Below, in pieces: positions 9,164-17,913 of a DNA stretch of 49,806 nt. How positions within the stretch are numbered: the stretch's first letter is position 1; every line of letters starts with the position of its first letter. Source of the stretch: Candidatus Burkholderia verschuerenii (lineage in GTDB: Bacteria; Pseudomonadota; Gammaproteobacteria; Burkholderiales; Burkholderiaceae); contig NZ_LFJJ01000016.1 in assembly GCF_001189365.1 (NCBI RefSeq), forward strand, positions 1 to 49,806, read 5' to 3'. Made by a program: the position numbers and the translations under genes. Under the pieces are notes generated by a model. That model made no database searches. It saw only the letters and a program-made list of their open reading frames with translations, and was not told the DNA's origin.

Positions 9164-10675
9164 ATGGAATACAACGCAGCGGAACAACTTCTCGCGGCCT
9201 TCGCGCATTTCTTTCCCAACGCGAAGACCATTGGCTCGTATGTCGGCGGCGAATTGATCGAAGGGCAAGGCGAAACCATCCAGCTTTACGATGCCGCGAC
9301 CGGCAAGCCGAGCCTCGCGTACAAGGACGGTGGCGAAGCGGTCGTCGTGCAGGCGGCGGCAGCGGCGGAACGCGCGCAAAAACAATGGTGGGCGATGACG
9401 CACGCCGCGCGCGGCCGCGTGATGTTCGAGATCGCGCGCGAGATTCGCAAGGAAGCGGAAAACATCGCGCGTCTGGAATCGCTCGGTTCGGGCAAGCCGA
9501 TCCGCGATTGCCGTGGCGAAGTCGCGAAAGTCGCGGAGATGTTCGAGTACTACGGCGGCTGGGCCGACAAGTTTTACGGCGAAGTGATTCCCGTGCCGAC
9601 CTCGCATCTGAACTACACGCGCCGCGAGCCTGCCGGCACCGTATTGCAGATCACGCCGTGGAATGCGCCGGTCTTCACTTGCGGATGGCAGGTCGCGCCC
9701 GCCATTTCGATGGGTAACGCCGTGCTGCTGAAGCCGTCCGAACTCACGCCGTTCACGTCGATCGTGGTCGGGCTGCTGGCCGAACGCGGCGGCGCGCCGA
9801 AGGGTTTGATCAACGTGCTGGCGGGTCTCGGTCACACGGTCGCGCAATCGGCGATCGCCAACAAGGCGGTGAAGAAGGTCGTGTTCGTCGGCTCGCCCGC
9901 GACGGGTGCGCGCATCGCGGAAAGCGCGGCGAAACGCGTGCTGCCGTGCGTGCTGGAACTCGGCGGCAAGTCGGCCAACATCATTTTCGGCGATGCCGAT
10001 CTGAAGCGCGCCGCGCTCACCGCGCAGGCCGCGATCTTCGCGGGGGCGGGACAAAGCTGCGTCGCGGGTTCGCGTCTTCTGGTGCAGCGCTCGGTCTACG
10101 ACGAATTCGTCGCGATGGTCGCGGCGGGCGCGAAGAAGATCAAGGTCGGATCGCCGCTCGACGATACGACCGAAGTTGGCCCGATCAATAATCGTAAGCA
10201 GTACGATCATGTGATCTCGATGATCGAACGCGGCATCGCGTCCGGCGCGACGCTGGCGGCAGGCACGTCGGAACGCTCGGATGCAGGCTATTTCGTGCCG
10301 CCGACGGTGCTCGCCAATGTATCGAACGAAATGGATGTGGCGCGCACGGAAATCTTCGGGCCGGTCGTCGTCGCGATTCCGTTCGATACCGAAGAAGAAG
10401 CCATCGCGATCGCCAACGATACGGAGTTCGGTCTCGCGGGCGCGGTCTGGACCAACGATGTATCGCGTTCGCATCGCGTCGCGGCGCAGGTGAATGCGGG
10501 CACGTTTTGGGTCAACGGCTACAAGACCATCAACGTGGCGTCGCCGTTCGGCGGTTACGGTTTGTCCGGCTACGGGCGTTCGAGCGGCGTCGAGGCGCTG
10601 TACGAATATACGCAGACCAAGAGCGTGTGGGTCGAAACCGCAAAAGATCCCGGCACGACTTTCGGCTATCTATGA
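9164..10675 (+). CDS. NAD-dependent aldehyde dehydrogenase
   Basis: A 503-residue ALDH superfamily enzyme that oxidises an aldehyde to an acid. Visible signatures: ITPWNAP and the Lys of LLKPSE for NAD binding, GSPATGARIA, the general-base glutamate in ELGGKSAN and the catalytic cysteine in GQSCVAG, then EIFGPVV and the C-terminal FGGYGLSGYGR. All catalytic residues are intact and length is normal for the betaine/vanillin-type subfamily. It is the second gene of the LysR-divergent operon and follows the hydroxyacid dehydrogenase closely, suggesting sequential oxidation of one compound. Precise substrate unknown. Confidence 0.92.
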   Translation: MEYNAAEQLLAAFAHFFPNAKTIGSYVGGELIEGQGETIQLYDAATGKPSLAYKDGGEAVVVQAAAAAERAQKQWWAMTHAARGRVMFEIAREIRKEAENIARLESLGSGKPIRDCRGEVAKVAEMFEYYGGWADKFYGEVIPVPTSHLNYTRREPAGTVLQITPWNAPVFTCGWQVAPAISMGNAVLLKPSELTPFTSIVVGLLAERGGAPKGLINVLAGLGHTVAQSAIANKAVKKVVFVGSPATGARIAESAAKRVLPCVLELGGKSANIIFGDADLKRAALTAQAAIFAGAGQSCVAGSRLLVQRSVYDEFVAMVAAGAKKIKVGSPLDDTTEVGPINNRKQYDHVISMIERGIASGATLAAGTSERSDAGYFVPPTVLANVSNEMDVARTEIFGPVVVAIPFDTEEEAIAIANDTEFGLAGAVWTNDVSRSHRVAAQVNAGTFWVNGYKTINVASPFGGYGLSGYGRSSGVEALYEYTQTKSVWVETAKDPGTTFGYL

Positions 10676-10692
10676 TGTCTTGACGCAGTGCA

Positions 10693-10722
10693 TCCGCGCC
10701 GCGCAAAACCATGCGGCGCGGA
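10693..10722 (+). other. GC-rich hairpin between ALDH and DUF3100 genes
   Basis: Stem TCCGCGCCGC (10693-10702) with GCGGCGCGGA (10713-10722) and a 10-base loop, in the 68-base gap inside the operon. No T-run follows, so it more likely acts as a transcript stabiliser or weak attenuator than as a terminator. Confidence 0.4.
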
Positions 10723-10743
10723 GCGAACAGGGGAGAAGAAAAA

Positions 10744-12081
10744 ATGGAAAGCACGTTGAGCGCGGGACGCCACGAAAGCAGTGGTTTAAGAACCGCGAAG
10801 CTCTTTTTCTATGCGGCGGTCATTCTGCTGATCGCGGAGTTCATCGGCTCGTTTACCTTCAAGATCGGGCCGGGCAAGGTCATTCTCTTGCCGATGATCT
10901 GGGCGCTGTTGCTCGGCGCGGCGCTCGGGCTCGTGTCCGAACGCTGGAAGAGCAGCGCGCGGCTCGACGTGCGTAGCCAGTTTTATGCGGCGGCCATTCT
11001 TCAACCCGCGTTGCTGTTGTTCGTATCGAAGCTCGGCCTGATGGTCGGCAGCGCCTTGCCGAAGCTCGCGGCCGCAGGCTGGGCGCTCGCGTTTCAGGAA
11101 CTCGGCCACTTCGTCGGCACCATTCTGCTCGGCTTGCCGCTCGCGCTGCTGCTCGGCATCAAGCGCGAGGCGATCGGCACGACGTTTTCCGTGGGACGCG
11201 AACCGAGTCTTGCGATCATCGGCAAGAAGTACGGCATGGATTCCGCCGAAGGCCGTGGCGTGCTCGCCGAATATCTGACGGGCACGGTGTTCGGCGCGGT
11301 GTTCATCGCGATTTTCGCGGGCTTCGTCGCGAGTCTGCATATCTTCCATCCGCTCGCCCTGGCGATGGGCTCGGGCGTCGGCTCAGGCAGCATGATGGCG
11401 GCGGCATCGGGCGCGATCGCGGCGCAGCAGGACCCGGAAACGGCCAAGTCCGTGCTGACGTTCGCGGCGGCCAGCAATCTGATCACGACGACGGTCGGCA
11501 CGTATTTCAGGCTCTTCATCTCCTTGCCGATGGCGCTGTTCGGCTATCGCGTGCTCGAGCCGATCATCGGCCGTAAGACGAAGGCGTCCGCCGCCAGCGA
11601 GGCCGTCGCCGCGCCCAAACTCGGTGACGTGAAAACCGAAGCGCCGGAACTCGGCTACGGCGGCAAGCTGCTCGCATGGGCCGCCACCGCGATCATGGCG
11701 CTCGCCGCCGACTGGATCACGCACGGCACCACGCCGATGCAAGGCCTGCCCGGCATGCTGATCATGGTGCTGGCGACCATCGTCGGCGATGCCATCGCGC
11801 AAGCGACGGGCCGCAAGATTCCGGCGGTGTGCTGGGTATCGATCGTCGCGATGTTCCTGACGTCGCCGTGGTGTCCGTGTGGCGCGCAGATCGCGCAAAT
11901 CAGCTCGGTCAACGACTTCCTCGGTGTGACCACGCCGATGCTGACGTTCGCGGGCCTGTCCATCGCGAAGGATATTCCGGCGTTTCGCCGGCTCGGCTGG
12001 CGCATCGTGCTGGTGTCGTTCGTCGCGAACGCGGGGACGTTCCTCGGCGCGGCGATCGTCGCGCAGCTCTTTCATATCTGA
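10744..12081 (+). CDS. DUF3100 membrane protein, putative transporter
   Basis: A 445-residue integral membrane protein with about ten hydrophobic segments, matching the DUF3100 family by overall pattern: an N-terminal LLPMIWALLLGAALG segment, central glycine-rich GSGVGSGSMMAAASG and late WCPCGAQIAQI. The family has no confirmed biochemical role but usually sits in catabolic operons, so uptake of the operon substrate is a reasonable inference. A GGGGAG ribosome site precedes ATG 10744. It is the last gene of the LysR-divergent operon. Downstream at 12125-12145 there is an AAAATCGA/TCGATTTT hairpin without a T-run that may weakly end the transcript. Confidence 0.8.
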   Translation: MESTLSAGRHESSGLRTAKLFFYAAVILLIAEFIGSFTFKIGPGKVILLPMIWALLLGAALGLVSERWKSSARLDVRSQFYAAAILQPALLLFVSKLGLMVGSALPKLAAAGWALAFQELGHFVGTILLGLPLALLLGIKREAIGTTFSVGREPSLAIIGKKYGMDSAEGRGVLAEYLTGTVFGAVFIAIFAGFVASLHIFHPLALAMGSGVGSGSMMAAASGAIAAQQDPETAKSVLTFAAASNLITTTVGTYFRLFISLPMALFGYRVLEPIIGRKTKASAASEAVAAPKLGDVKTEAPELGYGGKLLAWAATAIMALAADWITHGTTPMQGLPGMLIMVLATIVGDAIAQATGRKIPAVCWVSIVAMFLTSPWCPCGAQIAQISSVNDFLGVTTPMLTFAGLSIAKDIPAFRRLGWRIVLVSFVANAGTFLGAAIVAQLFHI

Positions 12082-12124
12082 TCGACGCCGATCGATCGGC
12101 CGACGACGGTGGGCGCGGGGGTAT

Positions 12125-12145
12125 AAAATCGACAGTATCGATTTT
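12125..12145 (+). terminator. Possible weak terminator hairpin after the DUF3100 gene
   Basis: Perfect 8-bp inverted repeat AAAATCGA-cagta-TCGATTTT. The T-run is inside the stem, and the TATAAAAT at its left could instead be a -10 box for the small downstream gene, so the role is uncertain. Confidence 0.3.
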
Positions 12146-12172
12146 GTCCCGCGCTCGAATGCGCCTGCCGTC

Positions 12173-12376
12173 ATGGAACCTTCTTCGAGCAAAGATCCCG
12201 CGCGCCGGAAGATTTCTCCGCGCATGCTCAACGTGCTGACCGCGCTCATCGGCATTGCGACGCTGGCTTTGGGAATCGGCTGGCTGATTTACAGCTGGAC
12301 GGTCGATCTGGAAGTGCCGTACTTCGCCATTCCGCTCGTGATGACCGTGCCGGTGATCGTCGCGGTGGCGTTTTGA
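12173..12376 (+). CDS. Small membrane protein, hypothetical
   Basis: A 67-residue protein with a basic N-terminus (SKDPARRKISPRM) and two hydrophobic segments (about residues 19-42 and 49-66), so an inner-membrane protein with two helices. No known domain is recognised. It sits between the DUF3100 operon and a strong bidirectional terminator, on the same strand as the operon but about 90 bases downstream. It is kept as real because its composition is protein-like and it ends right before the terminator; function is unknown. Confidence 0.65.
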   Translation: MEPSSSKDPARRKISPRMLNVLTALIGIATLALGIGWLIYSWTVDLEVPYFAIPLVMTVPVIVAVAF

Positions 12377-12424
12377 AACTGCTGGGAATAGCTGCCGTTT
12401 TCGACCGACGAAGGTCGGCGCATA

Positions 12425-12465
12425 AAACAAAACGCCGCGTGTTTGATACACGCGGCGTTTTGTTT
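12425..12465. terminator. Strong bidirectional terminator
   Basis: An 18-bp perfect stem (12425-12442 with 12448-12465) around a 5-base loop; the GC core CGCCGCGTGT is flanked by A-runs on one side and T-runs on the other, so it can end the small membrane protein transcript on the plus strand and the tRNA transcript on the minus strand. Confidence 0.85.
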
Positions 12466-12473
12466 TTAATCGT

Positions 12474-12549
12474 TGGTAGGCTCGATTGGATTTGAACCAA
12501 CGACCCCAACCATGTCAAGGTGGTGCTCTAACCAACTGAGCACGAGCCT
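12474..12549 (-). tRNA. tRNA-Val (anticodon GAC), slightly irregular
   Basis: The minus strand folds as a tRNA: acceptor AGGCTCG/CGAGCCT, D arm GCTC/GAGC with AGTTGGTTA loop, anticodon loop TTGACAT (GAC, Val), T loop TTCAAAT and an encoded CCA. Two oddities: only one base lies between acceptor and D stems where two are usual (76 bases in place of 77), and the anticodon stem CCACC/GGTTG has a C-U mismatch at the 28-42 pair. It may be a functional variant, a decaying copy or a sequencing error. Confidence 0.85.
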
Positions 12550-12689
12550 AAGGAGCCGCGAATTTAGAGACCCGATTCGCGGTCCGCAAGCCCTCACGCA
12601 CAACTTTCTGCACGATCATGCATCGGCTGGCTACCTTTTGGGCCTTGCGCGGCATGACCGGCGCATCTCACACACTTCTTTACGGTCTG

Positions 12690-12708
12690 AATGCAATGAT
12701 ATAACATC
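12690..12708. promoter_or_regulatory. Zur-box-like site 1
   Basis: AATGCAATGATATAACATC matches 15 of 18 defined positions of the enterobacterial Zur core AATGTTATANTATAACATT, with the right half TATAACAT exact. It lies 144 bases before a ZnuD-like receptor gene, a standard Zur target. Confidence 0.55.
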
Positions 12709-12775
12709 TCATTCGTTCTTGAGTGACCTTCCTTTCCATCGGCTCGATTCCCGCGCCCAGCCACGCTCGCATTAT

Positions 12776-12793
12776 GCAACGATATATTGTTGC
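12776..12793. promoter_or_regulatory. Zur-box-like site 2 (near-perfect palindrome)
   Basis: GCAACGATATATTGTTGC is a near-perfect 18-base inverted repeat. With two preceding bases it shares ATGCAAYGATATA with site 1, and the two sites lie 83 bases apart, about eight helical turns. Position just upstream of the receptor gene suggests repression when zinc is plentiful. Confidence 0.5.
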
Positions 12794-12851
12794 GTGGCAG
12801 GGCGTGAATAGTGGCGAGCCGACTTATCGCTGAAAACTTCGAATAACGACC

Positions 12852-14942
12852 GTGACCAACATCTTTACGTGCTCCTTTTCACGATCCCGCCGGCTGTCGC
12901 CGATCACCCTGGCGTTGCTCGCGCTGACCGCTCAGGCCCAGCAGCAGGACGATTCCGCCAAGCCGACGTCCGTCCCCGGCGGCGCGCTCGCGCCGGTTTT
13001 CGTCACGGCCAATCCGCTCGGCGATACCGATCTGATCGCGCCCGCCACCGCGCTGTACGGCGACGAGCTGACGCGCCGTCAGACCAACTCGCTCGGCGAG
13101 ACGCTCAACGGTTTGCCCGGCGTATCGACGACGACCTACGGCCCGATGGTCGGCCGCCCGATCATTCGCGGCATGGACGGCGATCGCATCCGTCTGCTGC
13201 AGAACGGCGTCGCGGCGTGGGATGCGTCGTCGCTGTCCTACGATCACGCCGTGCCGCAGGAACCGCTGACGGTCGAGCGCGTCGAGATCGTGCGCGGGCC
13301 GGCGGCGCTGCTGTACGGCGGCAACGCGATCGGCGGCGTCGTCAATACGATCGATAACCGCATTCCGCGCGAGCCGGTGAAGGGCGTCGACGGCGCGGTC
13401 GATGCGAGCTACGGCGGCGCAAACAACGCGCGCGCGGGCGAAGCGATGGTCGAGGGCGGCAACGGCCGCTTCGCCTTCCACGTCGATGCCTTCGATCGCG
13501 AGACCAGCAAGGAGCGCATTCCAGGCTTCGCGCATTCGGATCGCCAGCGCGCGCTCGACGGCCCGGACGCCGATCAGGCTTACGGCAGCATCCCGAACAG
13601 CGATGGCCGCTGGCACGGCGGCGCGGTCGGCACGTCGTACACCTGGGCCGACGGTTACGCCGGTCTGTCGTACAACGGCTACGAGGCGAATTACGGCTCC
13701 GTCGCGGAAGACGACGTGCGGCTGCGCATGCATCAGGATCATGCCGCGTTCGCATCGGAAGTGCGCAATCTGCAAGGGCCGTTCTCGCAACTGAAATTCG
13801 ACTTCGGCTATACGGATTACGAGCACAAGGAAATCGACAACGGCGAGACCGGCACGACCTTCCGCAATCACGGTTACGAGGCGCGGATCGAGGCGCGGCA
13901 TCGCAAGATCGGGCCGCTCGAAGGCGCCATCGGCGTGCAGATCAGCCAGAATACGTTCTCCGCGCTCGGCGACGAAGCGCTCGTGCCGACGACGCAAACG
14001 ACCAACGTGGCGCTGTTCGGCCTGGAAGAATGGAACGTCACCGATGCGTTCAAGCTGAGCGCGGGCGCGCGCTACGAGCACGTCAAGCAGGACCCTACGG
14101 CTGCGGGCAACGACAAGTTCGCGGGCGTCGCCGATCGCGATTTCAATGCGTTCAGCGCATCGCTCGGCGCGTTGTACAAGCTGACGCCGGCATGGGCGGT
14201 GGCCGGCAATATCGCGTACACGGAGCGCGCGCCGGCGCTGTACGAACTGTTCGCCAACGGTCCGCACGATGCAACCGGCCAGTACCTGATCGGCAATCCG
14301 GATGCGCAGAAGGAAAAAGCCGTATCCGCCGATCTCTCTCTGCGATTCGCCAGTGGTCCTAACAAAGGCAGCATCGGCGCCTTTTACAGCCGCTTCCGCA
14401 ATTACCTTACCGAGTACAACACCGGTCGTCTCGTCGATGACGACGATCAGGTCGTCGCGCCAGGCACCGACGATGCATTGAACGAAGCCGTCTATCGCGG
14501 CGTGCGCGCCGAGTTCTACGGCATCGAACTCGACAGCAAGTGGCGCGTGTACGAGCACGGCGCGCACAAGGTCGATGTGTCGCTGGTCGGCGACTACACG
14601 CACGCGCGCAACATCGATACCGACCAGCCGCTGCCGCGTATCTCGCCGCTGCGCGCGACCGTGGCGGTCGATTACGGCTATGGCCCGTTCGGCGCGCGCG
14701 CGGAAATGGAGCATGCGTGGGCGCAGCATCGCGTGCCGGAAGACGATCTGCCGACGGCCAGCTACACCAAGCTCGGCGTGATGTTCACCTACAAGTTCCA
14801 TGTCGGCACGACCCACTGGCTCGCCTATGTGCGTGGCGACAACCTGACGAATCAGGAGATCCGTTACGCGAGTTCCGTCGTGCGCGATATCGCGCCGGAA
14901 GGCGGACGCAGCGCGATGGTCGGCTTGCGCACGACCTTCTGA
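12852..14942 (+). CDS. TonB-dependent outer membrane receptor, ZnuD-like (zinc uptake)
   Basis: A 696-residue TonB-dependent receptor. Signal peptide (about residues 1-29, ending AQA), plug domain with [38 protein letters not shown] and [19 protein letters not shown], then a 22-strand barrel ending in Phe (GLRTTF). The plug wording and the [14 protein letters not shown] segment are characteristic of the ZnuD group of zinc receptors rather than siderophore receptors. Length is normal and the frame is intact. The start is GTG at 12852. A COG0523 GTPase gene follows after 28 bases and two Zur-like operators precede, so the pair is probably a zinc-starvation operon. Substrate assignment is inference from family and context. 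Confidence 0.88.
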   Translation: MTNIFTCSFSRSRRLSPITLALLALTAQAQQQDDSAKPTSVPGGALAPVFVTANPLGDTDLIAPATALYGDELTRRQTNSLGETLNGLPGVSTTTYGPMVGRPIIRGMDGDRIRLLQNGVAAWDASSLSYDHAVPQEPLTVERVEIVRGPAALLYGGNAIGGVVNTIDNRIPREPVKGVDGAVDASYGGANNARAGEAMVEGGNGRFAFHVDAFDRETSKERIPGFAHSDRQRALDGPDADQAYGSIPNSDGRWHGGAVGTSYTWADGYAGLSYNGYEANYGSVAEDDVRLRMHQDHAAFASEVRNLQGPFSQLKFDFGYTDYEHKEIDNGETGTTFRNHGYEARIEARHRKIGPLEGAIGVQISQNTFSALGDEALVPTTQTTNVALFGLEEWNVTDAFKLSAGARYEHVKQDPTAAGNDKFAGVADRDFNAFSASLGALYKLTPAWAVAGNIAYTERAPALYELFANGPHDATGQYLIGNPDAQKEKAVSADLSLRFASGPNKGSIGAFYSRFRNYLTEYNTGRLVDDDDQVVAPGTDDALNEAVYRGVRAEFYGIELDSKWRVYEHGAHKVDVSLVGDYTHARNIDTDQPLPRISPLRATVAVDYGYGPFGARAEMEHAWAQHRVPEDDLPTASYTKLGVMFTYKFHVGTTHWLAYVRGDNLTNQEIRYASSVVRDIAPEGGRSAMVGLRTTF

Positions 14943-14970
14943 CGCGCGACCACGATACAAGGAGCGACTC

Positions 14971-16182
14971 ATGGATTCACGGCTGCCGGTCACGGTACTC
15001 TCGGGTTTTCTCGGCGCAGGCAAGACCACGCTACTCAATCACATCCTCAACAATCGCGAAGGGCGTCGCGTCGCGGTGATCGTCAACGACATGAGCGAGG
15101 TGAATATCGATGCGACGCTGGTGCGCGACGGCGGCGCGCAGTTGTCGCGCACCGACGAGAAGCTCGTCGAGATGAGCAACGGCTGCATCTGCTGTACCTT
15201 GCGCGAGGATTTGCTGCTCGAAGTGAATCGGCTCGCGAAAGAAGGGCGTTTCGATCAGCTCGTCATCGAATCGACGGGGATATCGGAGCCGCTGCCGGTC
15301 GCGGAAACCTTCACGTTCGCCGATGAAACCGGCCAAAGTTTGTCCGATGTCGCGCGTCTCGACACGATGGTGACCGTCGTTGACGGCTTCAATTTTCTGC
15401 GCGATTTTAGCTCGCAGGAAAGCCTGCAATCGCGCGGCGAATCGCTGGGCGACGACGATCATCGGACCATCGTGGACTTGCTGATCGAACAGGTCGAGTT
15501 CTGCGATGTCATCGTGCTCAACAAGACCGATCTCGTCGATGCCGCCGAGCGCGAGCGCTTGCACGCGATTCTGCGCGGGCTCAATCCGCGCGCTCGCATC
15601 GAAGTGTCGTCGTTCGGCCGCGTGCCGCTCGATCGCGTGCTCGATACGAAGCTCTTCGACTTCGACGCCGCCGCCGAAGCGCCCGGATGGCTGCGCGAAA
15701 TGCGCGGCGAACCTACGCCGGAGACGCAGGAATACGGTATCGAAAGCTTCGCGTGGCGCGCGCGGCGTCCGGTGCATCCGCAACGCTTCTGGGATTTGAT
15801 CAATAGCGAATGGGAAGGCGTGGTGCGCTCCAAAGGCTTCTTCTGGCTGGCGAGCCGTCCGGTGCAGGTCGGCTCGTGGTCGCAGGCGGGCGCGGTGTGC
15901 CGGCATGGCGCGGCGGGATTATGGTGGGCCGCGGTGCCGAAGGAACAATGGCCGACCGATCCCGAAGCGCGGCAAACCATCGAGAAGGAATGGGATGCGA
16001 ATGTCGGCGATGCGCGACAGGAGATCGTGTTGATCGGCATCGAGATGGATGAAGCCGACTTGCGTCTTCGTCTCAACGCATGTCTCTTGAGCAACGATGA
16101 AATGGCGCTCGGCCCCGAAGGATGGATGCGTTTTCCCGATCCCTTCTTCCCTGCGTGGAGCGAAGTCGACGCAGAAGACTGA
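14971..16182 (+). CDS. COG0523-family zinc GTPase (ZigA/ZagA-like metallochaperone)
   Basis: A 403-residue G3E-family GTPase. Walker [10 protein letters not shown] (residues 12-20), the metal-binding GCICC at 71-75, ESTGISEP in the switch region, NKTDLVD for guanine recognition, and a C-terminal CobW_C domain that includes HPQRFWDLI. Members under Zur control deliver scarce zinc to client proteins. It starts six bases after an AAGGAG ribosome site, directly behind the ZnuD-like receptor, and is probably cotranscribed. The gene is complete. A CobW-type role in cobalamin synthesis is less likely because no cobalamin genes are near. Confidence 0.9.
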   Translation: MDSRLPVTVLSGFLGAGKTTLLNHILNNREGRRVAVIVNDMSEVNIDATLVRDGGAQLSRTDEKLVEMSNGCICCTLREDLLLEVNRLAKEGRFDQLVIESTGISEPLPVAETFTFADETGQSLSDVARLDTMVTVVDGFNFLRDFSSQESLQSRGESLGDDDHRTIVDLLIEQVEFCDVIVLNKTDLVDAAERERLHAILRGLNPRARIEVSSFGRVPLDRVLDTKLFDFDAAAEAPGWLREMRGEPTPETQEYGIESFAWRARRPVHPQRFWDLINSEWEGVVRSKGFFWLASRPVQVGSWSQAGAVCRHGAAGLWWAAVPKEQWPTDPEARQTIEKEWDANVGDARQEIVLIGIEMDEADLRLRLNACLLSNDEMALGPEGWMRFPDPFFPAWSEVDAED

Positions 16183-16191
16183 ACCTTCGAA

Positions 16192-16230
16192 GGCTTGCCG
16201 GCGCAATAGAAATCAAACAGCCGGCAAGCC
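16192..16230 (+). terminator. Inverted repeat after the COG0523 gene
   Basis: An 11-bp perfect stem GGCTTGCCGGC (16192-16202) with GCCGGCAAGCC (16220-16230) and a 17-base loop, ten bases past the stop codon. There is no clear T-run, so termination may be Rho-dependent or inefficient. Confidence 0.45.
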
Positions 16231-16367
16231 CATTCAGCCAATCGAAAGCTCGCGGCGCAAGGCCGACAGGGTTAACACCCGGATTTAACGAGCTATTACC
16301 TCGGCCCACGGCTTCATCGATAAATTCACTCTCAATCGTGCAGGGTGTTTTCATCGAAGGAGGGTCG

Positions 16368-16700
16368 ATGGCAAAGCTGATTCATACCATGATTCGGATC
16401 AAGGACCTGGACCGTTCACTGGACTTCTATCGGTCCGCACTCGGACTAACCCCTAGTCATCGACTCGATTTCGACGACTTCTCGCTCGTCTATCTGCGCA
16501 ACGACGAAACCGAAGCCGAGATCGAATTGACCTGGAACAAGGGACGCGCCGAACCTTATACGCATGGCGATGGCTACGGTCACTTCGCCGTCGTCGTCGA
16601 CGATGCGCGCGCCGAGCATGAGCGCCTTGTCGGTCTGAAGCTGTCGCCCAAGGACGTGAAGGAGTTTCGCGACGGCAAGGGCGATCTGATCTCGCGCACC
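16368..16700 (+). pseudogene. VOC-family (glyoxalase I-like) protein, 3' truncated
   Basis: Starts well, with AAGGAGG before ATG 16368, and reads as a vicinal oxygen chelate domain: HTMIRIKDLDRSLDFYRSAL, YLRNDETEAEIELTWN and YGHFAVVVDDA, including metal-ligand His and Glu residues. After FRDGKGDLISR (near 16700) the expected C-terminal half-domain (an FFFVEDPDGYKIE-like motif) is missing. The ORF instead runs on to 16799 through antisense sequence of a glutamate decarboxylase gene. The last metal-binding glutamate is therefore lost. A rearrangement joint at roughly 16685-16705 truncates both genes tail to tail. Confidence 0.8.
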
Positions 16701-17873
16701 TTGTTCGAGACATCGAACTCGTTGAAGTTCTTGATCTTCGGATCGAGCGTGACGGCCACGACGGGAATGCGCTGCGTCTCGTTCATGATCGTGAAGTAGC
16801 CGCTCTTGACCAGCTCGTCGCGCAGCTTCACGGCATTCGCCAGCGTGTGCGTCATGATGCGCTTGTAGCCGTCGAAACCCCAGCCGCATGAATTGATAGT
16901 ACTGCACGGCGATCGGCGCGGCATTGCGGCTGAAATTGAGTGTGGCCGTGGGCATCTCGCCGCCGAGATAGTTCACGTAGAAGATCAGATCCTCGTTGAA
17001 GATCTTGCGCTCGCGGAACACGACCCATCCGAGGCCCGGCGGCGTGAGGCCGAACTTGTGCCCCGATGCATTGATCGACTGCACGCGCGGCAGGCGAAAA
17101 TCCCACTTGTAGTCGGGGTAAAGAAACGGATTCACGAAGCCGCCCGACGCACCGTCGATATGCATCGGAATGGAGACGCCGGTGCGCTTCTCGTAATCGT
17201 CGAGCCAGTCGTGGATCTGCTGGATATCGTCGTCTTCGCCGGTGAAGGTTTGCCCCGCGATGGCGACCACGGCGATGGTGTTTTCGTCGACGTACTGGTC
17301 GAGCTGATCCGCCGTGAGCCGGTAATTGCCCGGCTTCAGCGGCACGATGCGCGGCTCCACGTCGAAATAGCGCAGAAACTTCTTCCACACGATCTGCACA
17401 TTGCTGCCCGTCACCATATTGGGCCGCGAACCGTCCTTGCCGGCTTTCTCGCGCGCCTGCCGCCAGTTCCATTTGTGCGCGAGCCCCGCGAGCATGCAGG
17501 CTTCCGACGAACCGATGGTCGCCGCGCCATACGGCTCGACGCCCTTCGGCCCGTTCCATAGCTCATGCAGCCAGCGCACCATGCGCCGCTCCATCGCGAA
17601 GAGCTGCGGATACATATCGTGATCGATGTAGTTCTTGTACATGCTGCGCCGCGCGGTTTCCAGCGCTTCCGGCTCGGCGAAGGTCGTCACGAACGACGAC
17701 ATGTTGAGCATCGGATTCGTGTCGGTCCATTCGTCGCTCCAGACGAGCGCGTTGGCGGCGCGCGCGGAAATGCCCTTGCGCGGAAACTCGTCTTCGGGCA
17801 CCTCGATGTTGAACTCGTCGTACATCGTGATTTTTTCGAGCGGCATGCTGGCCGGATCGGGTGATGGTTCCAT
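16690..17873 (-). pseudogene. gadB: Glutamate decarboxylase, frameshifted and 3' truncated
   Basis: Reads as a PLP-dependent glutamate decarboxylase, which converts glutamate to GABA and CO2 and consumes a proton. Motifs: ARRSMYKNYIDHDMYPQ, the cofactor contact HIDGASGGF, and the PLP lysine in INASGHKFGL. Two lesions: a frameshift near 16885, where a GGGG run would restore the frame if one G were removed (giving LGFDGYKRIM), and loss of roughly the last 70-90 residues at the joint with the VOC gene after NKVRE. It lies 40 bases downstream of aspD on the same strand, so together they would have formed an acid-resistance and energy operon. The start at 17873 gives a plausible N-terminus. Activity is unlikely if the truncation is real. 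Confidence 0.85.
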
Positions 17874-17913
17874 CGTGGCTCCTCGTTGTCTGATGCGTCG
17901 TGCCGTGATCGCT

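Larger units (their letters stand above)
12550..12851. other. Intergenic region between tRNA-Val and the zinc receptor gene
   Basis: No gene is supported. It must contain the tRNA promoter (minus strand) and the receptor promoter (plus strand), and it holds the two Zur-like sites listed separately. Confidence 0.6.

Noticed and set aside
8201..10474. 757-codon open frame on the minus strand
   Set aside because: Antisense shadow of the dehydrogenase and ALDH genes; rich in Arg, His and Asp with no domain, while the plus-strand frames show complete enzyme families.
12879..15038. 719-codon open frame on the minus strand
   Set aside because: Antisense shadow of the TonB receptor; no domain and high-GC codon bias artefact.
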